Assembly: GCA_038277395.1 (NCBI GenBank)
Contig: CM076189.1
Span: 114,064,252-114,128,251 of the forward strand
Length of the DNA: 64,000 nt
Source of the DNA: Dryocosmus kuriphilus
Taxonomy: Eukaryota; Arthropoda; Insecta; Hymenoptera; Cynipidae
Direction: 5' to 3'
Shown: in pieces, positions 21,895 through 33,165 of the stretch
How the letters are laid out: each line of letters starts with the position of its first letter
Position numbering within the stretch: the first letter of the stretch is position 1
The notes under the pieces: model-generated
What the model saw: only the letters and a program-made list of their open reading frames with translations
Databases searched by the model: none
Told to the model about the DNA's origin: nothing
Position numbers and translations under genes: made by a program

Positions 21895-22290
21895 CTATTT
21901 ACACTTTCTCTTTCTGAAAAACATCATCTTCGTTTTATTCCCATTCACCGTAAAATATTTTTCTCTTTCATACTCTTCAAATATTCTCATCATTAAACTC
22001 ATCGCTCTTTCATCATCTGCTACTAACACTATATCGTCGGCGTATGTTAGCGAATATAGCTTGCCATTTCTCAGTTTCGTTCCCCCTTTCCCTATCCTTG
22101 CCAATTCTTTCTCCAAATCTGCCAAAACAATACTGAACAGTAGCGGGCTCAGCAGACATCCCTGCCTCAAACCCGTTCCCGTCCAAGATTCCTCTCCTTC
22201 CATTTTCCCTATTATTACCTTCATCCTAGTTTCTACAAATACTTCTTTTACCCACTCTACCAGACTTTCTCCTATTCCTCTTTCCTTCAA
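21895..22290 (-). pseudogene. LINE A: reverse transcriptase core with intact YADD
   Basis: The 131-residue open segment contains GLRQGCLLSPLLFSIVLADL (the RT motif around GxRQGxxLSP) and LTYADDIVLVADDE (catalytic YADD at 22,033-22,044), followed by VNGNKTKMMFFRK. In active elements this enzyme copies the LINE RNA at the nicked target. The fingers region upstream (22,300-23,000) is scattered over several frames with stops, so the gene is not functional as it stands. Confidence 0.75.
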
Positions 22291-23014
22291 GGCCTCTAAA
22301 GCACCCTTCTAATGACCTGCTAAAACCTGCTTGGTTGTGTGGTATACTCTCGTTCCCTTACATATGTGTTTCCAATCCTTTCCTGATAACCCCTGTAAAA
22401 ACTTTGTATCCTGCAGACATGAGCGTGATACCTCTATAATGCTGCACATTTTTTCCCTCTCCTTCCTTACTCAGTGGCTTCATTTATCTCCTCTCTTCTT
22501 ATCTCGTTTACTCCGTCCTCTTCCCTGCAACTAACATCCTCCCTTCTCCGCGCACCCTATTTTACACACCTCCTAGCAATCCTTAAGGTATTCTGTACAC
22601 TCTTGCATACCTATTTCCTCGTTTATACCTTTTCTTCCTCCACTTTCCATATTTATCGCTTCCCATTCCCTCCCTTCCTTTAGCGCTCTCCCCACCGCTT
22701 TTACGTACCTTTCTTTCTCCTTTTGCTTCTTTTCGCTCAACATTCTCTCATTCTCTCCTTTCTTCCTATTGTACTCTTCTTTCTCCGTTTCCCCACTCCT
22801 CCATCTTCTCACACATTCTTTCTTGTTCACTTTACTCACTCTGCATTCCTCATTTCACCACCCTCTCTTACCTTTTTCTGCTTCGTTTAAGGGTCTCACC
22901 TCGTCCCGAATCTTTTCCACAACCTCTTTAAGCCTTTCTACCACCTTATCTATTCCTTCTTCTTCCATTTCTCCCCAATTCTCGTTTTCTATTTCATCAG
23001 TGAATTCCCTTAAC

Positions 23015-23780
23015 TTATCCTGCCCCCATCTCCACACTTTCAATTTTATTTCCCCAGCTTCTCTTGTATTCCCTCTTTCGCGCTTTTTTTCCTCCCCTTC
23101 TTAATGCAGCTATCACTGGGATGTGTTCGAAATCTATTTCCTTCACTAGTTTCGTTCTAGCTATCCTTTTCTTGAATCTTTCTTCTGCTAGAATGTAGTC
23201 GATTACCGTGTCTCCTTTGCCTGTAAACGTAAATTCTCGCTTTTCATCCCCTTTTATATTGCATAACATATGAACCATCCGGCCTCTCCTATCTGCTTTA
23301 GATGCATTCTTCCTCTCGTTCTGTTTCCCTGTGCCCATAGTTTCTCATAAATACCTCGATTTCTTCATCCCACATCTCTCCCCCTTGTTCTCCAGTCCAC
23401 GCATTGATGGCTCCTTAATTATCACCAAATCCCCCTCCTCCTTCTCAGTCCATCTTTTTATTACATCCCATCCTTCTTCCTCTCCCCTTCTTCTATATGC
23501 GCATACAGTGTTCACTCTTACTTTTCCCACTCTTATTTTTCGCACCATTGTTCCTTTTTTTCTTCTTGCTCCTTGCATCTCCGATACATACATCCTATCG
23601 GTAACCTTCTTTTCATGCCTTTCCAGTCCTTTTCATCCATCCATGTTTCACTCATCTGTATCACATCTCACTTTTGTATTTCTTCCCAGAATCATGTATC
23701 TTTTTTCTTTAACCCTGACATATTCCAAAAAGCTACCTTTGCTTCTCTCTTTTTGTCTTTTCCCGCAATATTCCTTCCGT
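23015..23780 (-). pseudogene. LINE A: APE-type endonuclease (broken)
   Basis: Read across frames, the start VAFWNMSGLKKKD lies at about 23,740-23,780, with a TGA soon after. Then come SETWMDEKDWKGMKRRLPIG and NTVCAYRRRGEEEGWD, and finally DTVIDYILAEERF and IDFEHIPVIAALRRG at about 23,100-23,210, where EHIPV stands in the place of the usual SDHxPV. In active elements the domain nicks target DNA. At least two in-frame stops and frameshifts are visible. Confidence 0.6.
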
Positions 23781-23819
23781 TTAATTCCTTCCTCCGTGTG
23801 TAAACCCCCCTGCCCGCCC

Positions 23820-25101
23820 CGTGTCCTCATTATTTGCATCGTTTCTTCCACTCTCCTCCGTCATTCTTCTGCCTTCCTTCAATTCTTCCGCTTTCTCATC
23901 CCATATCCACACCTCTCCATTTACCCACATCCTATCCTTCCCAATCCTTACCCTGGCTCCTTTCTTCCTCTCAACCCATGCCCTTTGTTCTCTTTACAAT
24001 CTGCTTTTTCTGTCCTTCCATGTCAAGTCTTCTTCAATTCTTTCCCTTCTACCCCTCAATAATTTTTTCTCCTGCATTATTTTCTTTTTGTCCACTTCCT
24101 ATTTTACAAGAAACATTCCTTTTTTTCCTTCCTTCGCTCCACCTATTCTCTTAACTCCTTCTATCTTTACGTGTATTCCAATATCTCTTATTAGATTTTT
24201 TATTCCTGCTTCCCCTGTTCCACTCTCCACTTTCAAACCTTAACTATCATGTTATATTTCCTTTTGCCATTTCTTCCCTTTCCAGCTTTCTTTCAATTTC
24301 ACTCAATCTCGTATTCAATCCTTCATTCACATTCCTCATGTTCCCATCACTTCCCTTTATTATTTATGTTCCTCTGTTTCCTTCACTACATACTCGTTCC
24401 CGATTTTTAGTTTCCTTACCCGTTCTTCTAACCGTTTTATTTCGTTTTTCCTATGCTCTTCAACCTCTCTCTGTCTATCCTCTATACGCTCTAATTTCTC
24501 CCATACCTTGTCTTTCTCCTCTTTCCATAGTTTATCCCACTATTCCCACTTTTCTCTTACTTCTCTCACTTCCTCTTTACTTCATTTACCTGCCTGCTCA
24601 TGTCATGAAGTCTCCGCCTTGTTTGCTCTCTAAACACTTTTATGAGGGCTTGCAATTTTGCAAACATCTCCCATCCCCCCTGTCTCTTTCTGGAGTTTTC
24701 CGTTGCATTATAATTTCCCTTGTTATACTTGTCCGTCTTTAGCTCATCATCCACTTCTTCTCTTTTTCTTCCTTCCTCCCCCTCACTGCTGGTCGCGCTC
24801 GCCTTTTTTCGCCATTCATCAGAGTTCCTATTTGAGCCCGCACTGCCCAGCCAGTTAAGGCGCTGTAAGTTTGAGGGTCTCCCACCTCTTATACCCGTCC
24901 CTGTTTCCTTTCTGGCTGTCATCCCCTCTCTAGCCGGCATAAAGACCTTTCCTCACCGCTGCTGTCACTACACTCCACGTCCTCTTTCCCCCCACTAACC
25001 TCGCTTTTATTCTCATCAGCTCCTAATTCCTGCCGCTCTGTGCGCTTGTCCAGTAACTGTTGATCTCCGGCTTCAGTTTTTGGACTTCTAACCGTCGGCA
25101 T
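23820..25101 (-). pseudogene. LINE A: ORF1 protein (broken)
   Basis: The N-terminus (25,101-24,919) reads MPTVRSPKTEAGDQQL and is acidic and serine-rich. The next frame (24,940-24,566) has LNWLGSAGSNRNSDEWRKK and a charged coil-like stretch (ALIKVFREQTRRRLHD). Around 24,240-23,900 the other frames give GIKNLIRDIGIHVKIEGVKR and a segment like EEDLTWKDRK. These correspond to the RRM-like part of the ORF1 proteins at 13.9, 34.9 and 63.3 kb. Confidence 0.55.
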
Positions 25102-25881
25102 CCTACCTTACCCTATGCTCCGTGACGTTTCCCGCCTTGTACTGTTACCGCTCACCCTACCTCCTAACCATTTCCGAGCAAATATTTCCACCGCACCTAA
25201 CCTCAACTACTCACACGCTCTCTTCAACTTTCACTTCACACAGCTTATCTTCAACCCTAAAAACCGTCGCCTTCACACACCCTTCTTCCACCACTCCTGA
25301 TCTCCACACTCACTACCCTTTCTCCCTCCACACACAGTTATATCCTATACCAAAGCCAAAAGACCGACACCCGATACAAAAGAGTTCTCTCGCGTTCGAT
25401 ACCGGAAACTAAAGTCCTATTTTAGCATATAATTAAATATTTCAGCAATCTTAAATTCCGTGAATTAAAGAATTTGGAGGAAAAGAATAATTCGTTAATT
25501 TTCTAATTCCTTAATTGTGTTCGTAAATTTAATAACTCGCGAAAATTTAATTTCGGATATTTCTAAAATCATTAATCGTGTATTCGTTATTTATTATTTT
25601 TTTCGATAGCTTCAGTCGAAAATTTTGTCAATTGTTGTTGTCAATCCTTTTCTATTCATAGTTATGAAAGAAATTTAATTCCACACTTAGTATTTATTTT
25701 TCTGAAGATTAAAATTGTTTCCCTCAAACTGCCACAAAGCAGATGCATACCTTTCCGTAAAGTAAATAATAATAATAAGTATTCGAAAGCAAGAATCTTT
25801 TACGAACATATGGTACTTTTATTTAATGGCTTGAAAATACAATAATCTTCGCTGAAAATTTCATATGTTTCTTCGTACACA

Positions 25882-25924
25882 CGACCGTTTACGTCACAAT
25901 ATCCTCGGCCAAGTTCTCTTATGA
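25882..25924 (+). pseudogene. Decayed micro-exon A3
   Basis: Reads PFTSQYPRPSSLM and aligns with A9 at 37,348. The acceptor is lost (cttcgtacac instead of cttcttacag) and the donor is weakened (tgagtgac). Confidence 0.5.
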
Positions 25925-26180
25925 GTGACTAAAAAATTGTCTACGATACAATCTAAAGGTTTAAAACATTTTGAACGAATTCAAGGCTTCCAAGAAGTCT
26001 GAAGCAATTGAAATGAATTGATGTGATACCAGCATGGATTTTATATAATTCAATAGGAATCTAATATAAATTGAAAATAATTGAAAGCAAGCATATGTTC
26101 TAAGACCGAGTGGTAATTTTGCTAACTGGTTGGGTAGGAGAATCAGCTTCACTGAAAATTTCTTATGCTTCCTCTTGCAG

Positions 26181-26241
26181 CTCTAGCTACCCTATGGAAT
26201 ACCAGTTCTAGAATCTTCGACGCAGAAGGTCCAATTCCACG
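26181..26241 (+). pseudogene. Micro-exon B3, 61 nt, frame-shifting
   Basis: The acceptor (cctcttgcag) and donor (gtaatt) are both intact. The length is 61 rather than 63 nt, so splicing it in would shift the frame. The start reads LATLWNTSSRIFDAEGPIP; similarity to B4 is mostly in the flanking intron. Confidence 0.45.
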
Positions 26242-27131
26242 GTAATTAGAAAATTATTCAGAGTAAATTTTAAAATATTCAATTGCAAAGTTAGATGATT
26301 AAGGAATTATTAGTTTCCTATAAATAATTTAAATCCCGAAGTGTAGATTTTCGTATCACTAAATTTACGAATTACGTAATAAAACTAACGAATTGAACAT
26401 TTCGTGCAAATCCTTAAACTCCGAATATTTAAAGTTGCTGCAAATTGAAGTTTCAAGAAATGAAGTTGACGAAAATGAATATTTAATTATTTAATAATCG
26501 ATGATAAGTAGTGTAGAAAGACTAATGAAAAATAACGAAAAAATAAATACCGAATATACAAATCAACAAAAAAGACAATTTTCAAAGATAAACATTAACG
26601 ACTTGCAAAATTTTCAATATTTAAAAGTAACAAACTTTCAATTATCGGAAAATAAAATATGCGTATTTCTAAAACCTTATTATTAACGAAAGAGTTATTT
26701 CCTATAAATTTTTGAATTCCCTGAGTATAAAATTGCTGAAATTTGAAGTTTCTGAAACCAAAATTGGAGAAAATAAATAGGAAATTATTTCTTCTTTATT
26801 CATAATGTGTCCCCTAAGGTTTTGCATGCCTCCGTTTCAATCATACACCTTTTGCTATATTTTTTATACATAGAATAGACTATATTTTCGTAAACTTATT
26901 ATTTATAATATTTTTACCTTGCACTATTTTACCTCTACATATTGACTACTACCTCAAGGGACTGTGCGCTCCATTTCTTAACCTTATCTTAATTGCTTAT
27001 ACTATTCTTATATCTAATTAGAATTTATACCTTTCTATGTGCTTTCCGTTCCTTACACTCTCACTTCTTCTCACACATTCCTCTAGCCCCTTCCAATTCT
27101 TTCATCCATTCTTCCCGCATACCTTCCTCTC

Positions 27132-27914
27132 CTAAAATCTTACCCAAATTTTCCTGCCAGCTTCCTTTATCTTCATTTCCTCTTCTACATCCATCCCATA
27201 CATGCTCCCATGTTTCCTCTTCCCATTTACATAATCTTCATTCTCTGTGCTCCTTTTTTCCCAGTACATCCCTTCCCTTACTTCGTTACACAATCTAAAT
27301 CTTGCTATTCTTATCCATCTTTTCCTTCCCAAACCTTTCTTAACTACTTTTGGTAATCCTTCTAGTTTCATCATCTTATAGCATTTATTATAATTGTTAC
27401 TCTCAATCATCTCCCACCTTTCAATTAATTGTCTTCCCCTATCCTTTCTCTCGACTGCTTCAAAGTTTACTCCCTATGCCTCTGTTATGCTTCTGTCTCT
27501 AAGAAACTCCTTTCTTTCTTCTTCCCATATCGACAATTCTATTCTCCACCCTCTGCTCTCCTCCAATTCGCTCAAACACTTTCTCGCCAACACCCCACCC
27601 CTTCCCCCTCTCAACTTCTCCTCAAATTTCCATCCCCTTTTCACTGCTTTAATACATAATTTCTCCCTTTGCGCTTCTTCTCTCACCATATGTCCAGGCG
27701 TTCTCCAGTCTACCCCTAGCGTCCATCGTATATACCTCTCTTGTAACCTTTCAATCTCCTCCTTTTCCTTCCATCCCCATATCTCTGCTCCATATCCTAA
27801 TACCGGCCATACTGGTGTATCAAATAGCCAGATTATTCTTTCCCAATCTTTCTTGAATCCTATTTTCCATATGCCCCATATCTGTTTCAATACCCTACCG
27901 CTTTCTTTATCCAT
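27132..27914 (-). pseudogene. LINE B: C-terminal part of ORF2
   Basis: 27,914-27,474 reads LKQIWGIWKIGFKKDWERI, then GYGAEIWGWKEKEEIERLQE and RYIRWTLGVDWRTPGHMVRE, and continues to EESRGWRIELSIWEEERKEF. 27,410-27,132 reads SNNYNKCYKMMKLEGLPK and RKRWIRIARFRLCNEVREG, followed by ENEDYVNGKRKHGSMYGMDV, where a Cys/His cluster is expected but mostly lost. Copy C (57,407-57,601) keeps CRLCKWEVETWKHVWDGC there. Confidence 0.65.
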
Positions 27915-28330
27915 TCTCTCAAATGCGCTCTATGATCTCCATTATTCTGTACTGTATACCCCAAATATTTTAACTCCTTTACCTTTTCTATCTTTATTCC
28001 CATCCACCTCCCACTCCATACCTTTTCTCTTCCCACTCCTTTTCTAAACCTCGTTATCTTTGTCCTTTCTTCACTTAGCCTCAACTTTTTCCTATACAGA
28101 TATTTTTCCAACCCTGTGATTAATCCAGCCATCCCTTCTTCGTCCTCTGCCATCACCACCAAACCGTCCACATAAGCCAGTGTAGAAATTCTTTCACTCC
28201 CCATCCTAACTCCTCCCGACCGTTTTTTCCTCATTTGTTCTTCTAAGTCTAAGATCAATAAATTAAATAGCAGCGGGCTCAGTGGGCACCCTCGTCTCAC
28301 TCCTCTTCCCAACAAGAAAATGTCTCCCAC
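27887..28330 (-). pseudogene. LINE B: reverse transcriptase core with YVDG instead of YADD
   Basis: Contains GRGVRRGCPLSPLLFNLLIL and LAYVDGLVVMAEDEEGM, then RFRKGVGREKVW and ELKYLGYTVQNNG. The catalytic box at 28,163-28,174 reads YVDG, so the second aspartate is lost; the sister copy C still encodes YADD (58,457-58,468). The fingers region upstream (28,330-28,950) is broken across frames. Confidence 0.75.
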
Positions 28331-29078
28331 CTGCTCTGCTATTTTTACCCTGCTTTTTTCTCGCTAAAAATCTGATAGTCTCTTCCTTAAACCCCTCCTT
28401 TATTCCCTTTTTCACCAGAAACTTTTCTATTTATTCTCGATCCATGATTCAAACGCTGCTTTTAGGTCCACGAACATTACTATCATTCCTCCTCTCTCTC
28501 GTTTAATCCTTTTATTCACCAGATAACTCAGAACATAAATGTTGTCCATCACCCCGATTTCTTTCCTAAATCCCGTTTGATTCGGTGGCACAATCGTTTC
28601 TTCCTCTACTTTCTTTCTTTAATCTTTCCGATAGAACCGTAAAATGTAACCTATACAGCGTCGGCATTAATGTCACACCTCTATAATCTTTCATCTCCTA
28701 TCCTCTACCTTTTTTCATAATCGGCACTGCTATCCCTTCTTTCCATAACTCCGGCCATCCTTCTCCTCTCCATACTCTATGGCACATTAACCATACACAC
28801 TCCTATAGTTTTCTCCCCCATATTTCCAGACTTCATTTGGAATCTCATCTATTCTAGGTGCCGTACCATTCTTCATTACTTCTATCACCTTTCTTATTTT
28901 TCTTCCCTCGTTATGTCCTCTTCCTCATCTCTTTCCCATCCGTCTTTTTCTCCTTTCCTAATCTTCTTCTCTACCCCTCATAGCAATTCCATAAAATATT
29001 TTTTTTCCACTCTTCCATTTCAATACCCTGGTTTACTCTATTCCTTCTTTTCCTTTCTTTATTTACTACTTTCCAAAC

Positions 29079-30120
29079 CTATTCCACCGTCTTAGCCTCC
29101 TCTACTTCTTCTTCGAATCTTTTATTTTCGTCCTCTTTTTTTCTATCACACAACTCCGTGTACTCTTTTTTTTCCCCCCTGTATTCCTTTCCAATACTTT
29201 TTCGCTTCCTCCGCTTTCTTAATTCCCTTCTCACTTCCCTCTTCTTCCCTCTACATTCCTCATCCGATCCATTTCTTCCTCCTTCTTTCCTCCTTTCCTT
29301 TTTACTTGTTACCACAAATACTCTTTTTATCTTTCCTATCATTATTTCCATTTCTTCGTTTACATTACCCTCACCCATTTCCATATTCTTTATCCTTTCC
29401 CTGAATTGTTCCTTTCCTTCCATCGACCAATCCCCTCTGTTTTTTCGTTTTACCTTTGTTTCTTTTTTGTTCTCATTTTCACTCCCTTTTTCTCCCTCTA
29501 CCGTCACAATCACTGGGAAATGATCTGATTTTTTTCTCCTGGTCTTGTATATTCCCCTTCCTCATCCCCCTGTATATTTCCGTTTAAGATAAACCATCCC
29601 ATCCCTTCTAATCCCCTTAGAATTTTCCTTCCTTCCCCGTTCAATATCTTTTTCTTTGATTTCCTTCCTCTCTCTTCCCCCTATTCCCTACCACCTCTTT
29701 CTCCTGTTCTTTCATTAAAATCTCTTCTTATTATAAGTCTTGCCTCCTCTTCATTTTCTTCCATCAATTCTTTTACCTTTTCCCAATTTTCCTGCATATC
29801 CCAGTTTATATATACCCGTACTATCTTCCACCTCTCGTTTCCCCAATTCACTTGCTGCATTATTACTCCTTTTTTTTCTTCTTTCCTCTCCTCCCTGTCT
29901 TGCTTCAGTCATCATGAAACCCTTTCTCAATCCCATCGCCATTCCTCCCCATTGCTCTTCCTTCTTTATTCTTCTTCTTTGCGTTTTTTTTTTTCTTCCA
30001 TACGTAACACTTTGGCAATCTTTCCTTTACCTTCTCCTATCCTTTTTCATCTAAACGCGTGTCCGCCATTACTACTACTTCCCACTGTTTTAAATTTCTC
30101 AGAAGTTCATTATCCTTTCT
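29079..30120 (-). pseudogene. LINE B: endonuclease and linker (deleted in part)
   Basis: 29,942-29,751 reads MAMGLRKGFMMTEARQGG and NNAASELGKREVEDSTGIYK, which is the middle of the endonuclease. 29,513-29,079 reads MIVTVEGEKGSENENKKE and is the basic linker before the reverse transcriptase. Compared with copy C, about 80 bp around 29,532 is missing; it encoded the segment between SVIDYVIVDEEVRKFVNE and the SDHFPV motif. Confidence 0.6.
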
Positions 30121-30289
30121 TTCGAAGCCTGCTATATTCCAATAGTACATCTTCCATTCTTTTTTTCTTCACTTCTCTTCTTTTCCCCTTCCATAATATC
30201 TCTTATTTTTCACTCTCCCTCACCCCTCTCTCCGATTCTCCCGAATTCTTGTCTTTTACTATCTTTTCCCCTTCCTCGTCCCAATTCCA

Positions 30290-31079
30290 TCACACCCCAT
30301 CTATCTGTAATCTCCCGTACCTTACCCAAGTTCTTCTACCCTTCTTTCCCTTTTCTTCCCCTATTATCATTATCTGATACTGCATCTTCCTTTCTATCCA
30401 CGTCAAATCATTCTCTATTCTCTCTACACTTCCGTATAACGCTCTTTTCTTAGTCATCATTTCCCACTTATCATCCCTGTTCTTCACTTTAACCAGCACA
30501 ATTTTCCTTCTCTTCCCCCCTTCCTTACCTATTCTTCTTACTTCCTCTACTTCAACATTCGTCTTTATCCTTTTTAGCACTTCCTCCACTCCTTCTTTCA
30601 AATCCTTACCCTCTCCTCTTGAACCCTTTACCACCATATTCCTTCTTCTTTCCTTTCTCTCCTTCCCTTCTATTCTTTTCTCTAATATTATCAGCCTTTC
30701 ATTCGCCACATTCCCACTCCCTTCCATCTACGGTCCTGATTTGAGCTTTCTATATTCCCTATCCTATTCTCTAACTCTTCTGTTTTATCTTTTCCCTGTT
30801 CCTGCTTTTCTAGCTTTTTCTCTACACCTTGCATTCTTTCTTCTAACTTTTTTCTTACTTCCTCCCACTTTCTCATATCTTTTTTAACCTCAGTCATTTC
30901 CCTTAAAATTTCCTGCTTGACTGCCTCCCCCGTTTTCTCCTGCTATTTTTCGTGCCCCCTCATTACCTCCATCATTATTTTTCTTACCTTTGCTAATTCT
31001 CTATTTTCTGTTGCGTCTGTTCCATCCACTACATTTTCCTCCTTTTCCTTCCTATATTTTTCTGGCGGAGATTTAAACA
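30290..31079 (-). pseudogene. LINE B: ORF1 protein (broken into frames)
   Basis: The start codon context near 31,079 gives MFKSPPEKYRKEKEENVVDG. 30,897-30,691 is a coiled coil (KKDMRKWEEVRKKLEERMQG). 30,727-30,290 continues with KEGVEEVLKRIKTNVEVEEV and IVLVKVKNRDDKWEMMTKK, then ENDLTWIERKMQYQIMII. This is the RRM-like layout of LINE ORF1 proteins, which bind the element RNA. The frames overlap with a shift near 30,700. Confidence 0.65.
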
Positions 31080-31735
31080 TTTTTTGCTCTTTTATTACTT
31101 ATTCTAGAATAGAAAATTATTTTGGTAGTTAATCAAATATTTCAGCAATTTTAAATTCCGTCAATTTTAGAATTTGGAGACAAAGAGTAACTCGTTAATT
31201 TTTTATTCCTTAATTGTGTTCGTAAATTGAATGACTCGGCAAATTTTAATTTTGGATATTTCTAAACCCTACAATCGTATATTCGTTTTTTTTTCTTCGA
31301 TAGCTTCAGCTGAAAATTTTGTCAGTTGTTGTTTTTAATCCTTTTTTATTCATAATTATGAAACAAGTTTAAGTCCAGACTTAGTTTTTATTTCTCCGAG
31401 GATTAAAGTTGTTTCCATCAAACTGACACGAAGCAGGAGCATACCTGTCCGTCAAATAAATAATAATATGCAATCGAAAGCAAACATGATTTTACGATAT
31501 GTATAAATTTAACTTTCTAATTATATAATTCATTAACTGTTTTCGTAAATTTAACAATTTGAAAAATTTTAAGCTCTGATATTTCTAAATTCTTCTTTCG
31601 TATATTCTGTATTTAGTTCTTCTTCTTCATATCAACCGAAATCAAGCATATGCTTCACGAACATATGATGCTTTTGTTTACTGGTTTGAAAGTGTATGTA
31701 CCTTCCCAAAAAATTTAATACGTTTCTGTCTACAT

Positions 31736-31777
31736 GAACGTTTACGTCACAGAATCCTCAACGAGGTCCTCTTACAG
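31736..31777 (+). pseudogene. Micro-exon A4, acceptor lost
   Basis: 42 nt, open in phase 1 (TFTSQNPQRGPLT), donor gtgttt. The acceptor AG is AT (gtctacat), so it would not be spliced in normally. Confidence 0.45.
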
Positions 31778-32033
31778 GTGTTTAGACAGTAATCTATTAT
31801 ACAATCTAAAAGATTCAAAGGTGTTGAGTAAATTCAAGCCTTCCAAAATATATAAAACGATTCGAAAAAGTTCATGTGAATTAAATATGAATTAAAAATA
31901 ATGTAATAAGAGTCTAATATAAATTTAAAATGATTAAAAGCAAGCATATGTTCTACAAACATATGGTACTTTCATTTGCTGGTTTGAAAGTGTATGTACC
32001 TTCCCAAAAAATTTAATACGTTTCTGTCTACAT

Positions 32034-32075
32034 GAACGTTTACGTCACAGAATCCTCAACGAGGTCCTCTTACAG
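32034..32075 (+). pseudogene. Micro-exon A5, acceptor lost
   Basis: Identical to A4 over the exon and shares the same lost acceptor, so the loss preceded the tandem duplication. The frame is open. Confidence 0.45.
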
Positions 32076-32331
32076 GTGTTTAGACAGTAATCTATAATAC
32101 AATCTAAAAGATTCAAAGGTGTTGAGTAAATTCAAGCCTTCCAAAATATATAAAACGATTCGAAAAAGTTCATGTGAATTAAATATGAATTAAAAATAAT
32201 GTAGTAAGTGTCTAATATAAATTTAAAATGATTAAAAGCAAGCATATGTTCTACAAACATATGGTACTTTCATTTGCTGGTTTGAAAGTGTAATTATCTT
32301 GGCTGAGAATTTCATATGTTTCTTCTTACAG

Positions 32332-32373
32332 AACCGTTTATGTCACAGAATTCTCAAACAAGTTCTCTTACAG
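32332..32373 (+). CDS. Candidate micro-exon A6 (42 nt, consensus splice sites)
   Basis: Acceptor catatgtttcttcttacag; the donor CAG-GTAAGT is a perfect consensus. It reads PFMSQNSQTSSLT in phase 1. Of all the type-A copies this has the best splice signals. Confidence 0.6.
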
Positions 32374-32629
32374 GTAAGTAGACAGTTACTTGCAATACAG
32401 TCTAAAAGATTCAAAGATTTTGAGCGAATGCAAGCTTTCTAAAAAATATAAAACAATTCGAAAGGGTTCAAATGATTTCAATATGAATTAAAAATAATGT
32501 AATACGAGTCTAATATAAACTAAAAATGAGTGAAAGCAAACATTTGTTTCACAAACATACGATACTTTTATTTACTGGTTTAAAAGTGCAATTATCTTCC
32601 CTAAAAATTTCATATATTTCTGTTCACAG

Positions 32630-32671
32630 GACCGTCTATATCACAGAATATTCGACCAACTTTTTTTAAAG
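32630..32671 (+). CDS. Candidate micro-exon A7 (42 nt)
   Basis: Acceptor tatttctgttcacag, donor gtgatt. It reads PSISQNIRPTFFK, open in phase 1. Confidence 0.5.
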
Positions 32672-32906
32672 GTGATTAGACATTTATTTGCAATAAAATC
32701 TAAAGATGAAACGATTTTCAGCTAATTCAAATCTGCCAAAAAATATAAAACGATTCAAGAAGGTTCAAATGATTCCAATATGTATTGAAAATAATTGAAT
32801 ACGAGTCTCATATAAATTGAAAGTGATTGGAAGCAAGCATATACTTTAAAAACATATGGTACTTTTATTTACTCGTTTCTAAGTGCAATTATCTTCCCTA
32901 TAGATT

Positions 32907-33165
32907 TATTTTTCTTACTTCTTCCCACTTTCTCATATCTTTTTAACCTCAGCCATTTCCCTTAAAATTTCCTGTTTGACTTCCTCCTCCCTTTACTCCT
33001 GCTATTCTTCGTGCCCCATCATTACCTCCATTATTGTTTTTCTTATCTTTGCAAATTCTCTATATTCTGTTGCGTCTGTTTCATCCACTACATTTTCCTC
33101 CTTTTCCTCTCTATATTTTTCTGGCGGAATTTTAAACATTTTTTGCTGTTTGATTACTAATTCTA
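32907..33165 (-). mobile_element. 5' fragment of a LINE-B-type element
   Basis: About 260 bp matching the 5' end of LINE B (ORF1 start: the complement encodes KMFKIPPEKYREEKEENVVD). Its 5' junction with the array sequence (tagaatagaaaattatttgg, then ttaattaaatatttcagc) is the same as at 31,090-31,150 and 61,480-61,520. The rest of the element is missing. Confidence 0.75.

Larger units (their letters stand above)
20651..25410 (-). mobile_element. Non-LTR retrotransposon A, near full length, decayed
   Basis: About 4.8 kb on the minus strand. From 5' (25,410) to 3' it holds ORF1 (25,101-23,820), an APE-type endonuclease (about 23,770-23,100), a reverse transcriptase with YADD (22,290-21,900), a C-terminal region (21,880-20,910) and a 3' UTR whose last part contains ctcaaacccgtaaaaagg. 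The 5' end begins gtttccgg and the 3' UTR resembles that of the ORF1-only elements, so this is their autonomous relative. It is broken by many stops and frameshifts. It sits inside an array unit at the junction of gaaactaaaattggtgaaag and aattaaatatttcagc. Clade not assigned. Confidence 0.8.
25411..26789 (+). repeat. Micro-exon array, block 2 (one unit)
   Basis: Begins with aattaaatatttcagcaatc, the normal unit start, directly at the 5' end of LINE A. It ends with gaaaccaaaattggagaaaa at the 3' end of LINE B. It contains decayed exon A3 and exon B3. In effect LINE A and LINE B sit at the two ends of a single unit. Confidence 0.75.
26790..31085 (-). mobile_element. Non-LTR retrotransposon B, near full length, decayed
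   Basis: About 4.3 kb on the minus strand. ORF1 starts near 31,079 (MFKSPPEKYRKEKEE), with a coiled coil (30,897-30,691) and an RRM-like part (30,727-30,290). The endonuclease lies about 30,120-29,500, the reverse transcriptase about 28,950-27,950 and the C-terminal region 27,914-27,132. The 3' UTR ends in cattatgaataaagaa, which carries an AATAAA signal. It is closely related to the copy at 57,045-61,460 and clearly different from LINE A. Stops, frameshifts and a catalytic substitution show it is dead. Confidence 0.8.
31086..32906 (+). repeat. Micro-exon array, block 3 with 298-bp tandem subrepeats
   Basis: Starts with the unit-opening sequence directly at the 5' end of LINE B. From about 31,640 to 32,330 a 298-bp segment occurs at least twice almost identically: ctggtttgaaagtgtatg starts at 31,681 and 31,979, and a related start follows at 32,277. 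Each segment holds one type-A exon position. No type-B exon is seen in this block. It ends where a LINE-B fragment begins at 32,907. Confidence 0.75.

Noticed and set aside
23331..24243. Long + strand frames rich in S, L, F and P at 20.9-25.4 kb, and similar ones at 27-31, 34-36, 57-61 and 63-64 kb
   Set aside because: These are antisense shadows of minus-strand LINE genes. The minus strand is A/G-rich, so its complement is C/T-rich and poor in stops. Reverse transcriptase and endonuclease motifs are on the minus strand.
31640..32373. CRISPR-like array in the 298-bp repeats
   Set aside because: Repeat length, divergence, and the exon and splice-site content do not fit a CRISPR array, and the genome is eukaryotic.
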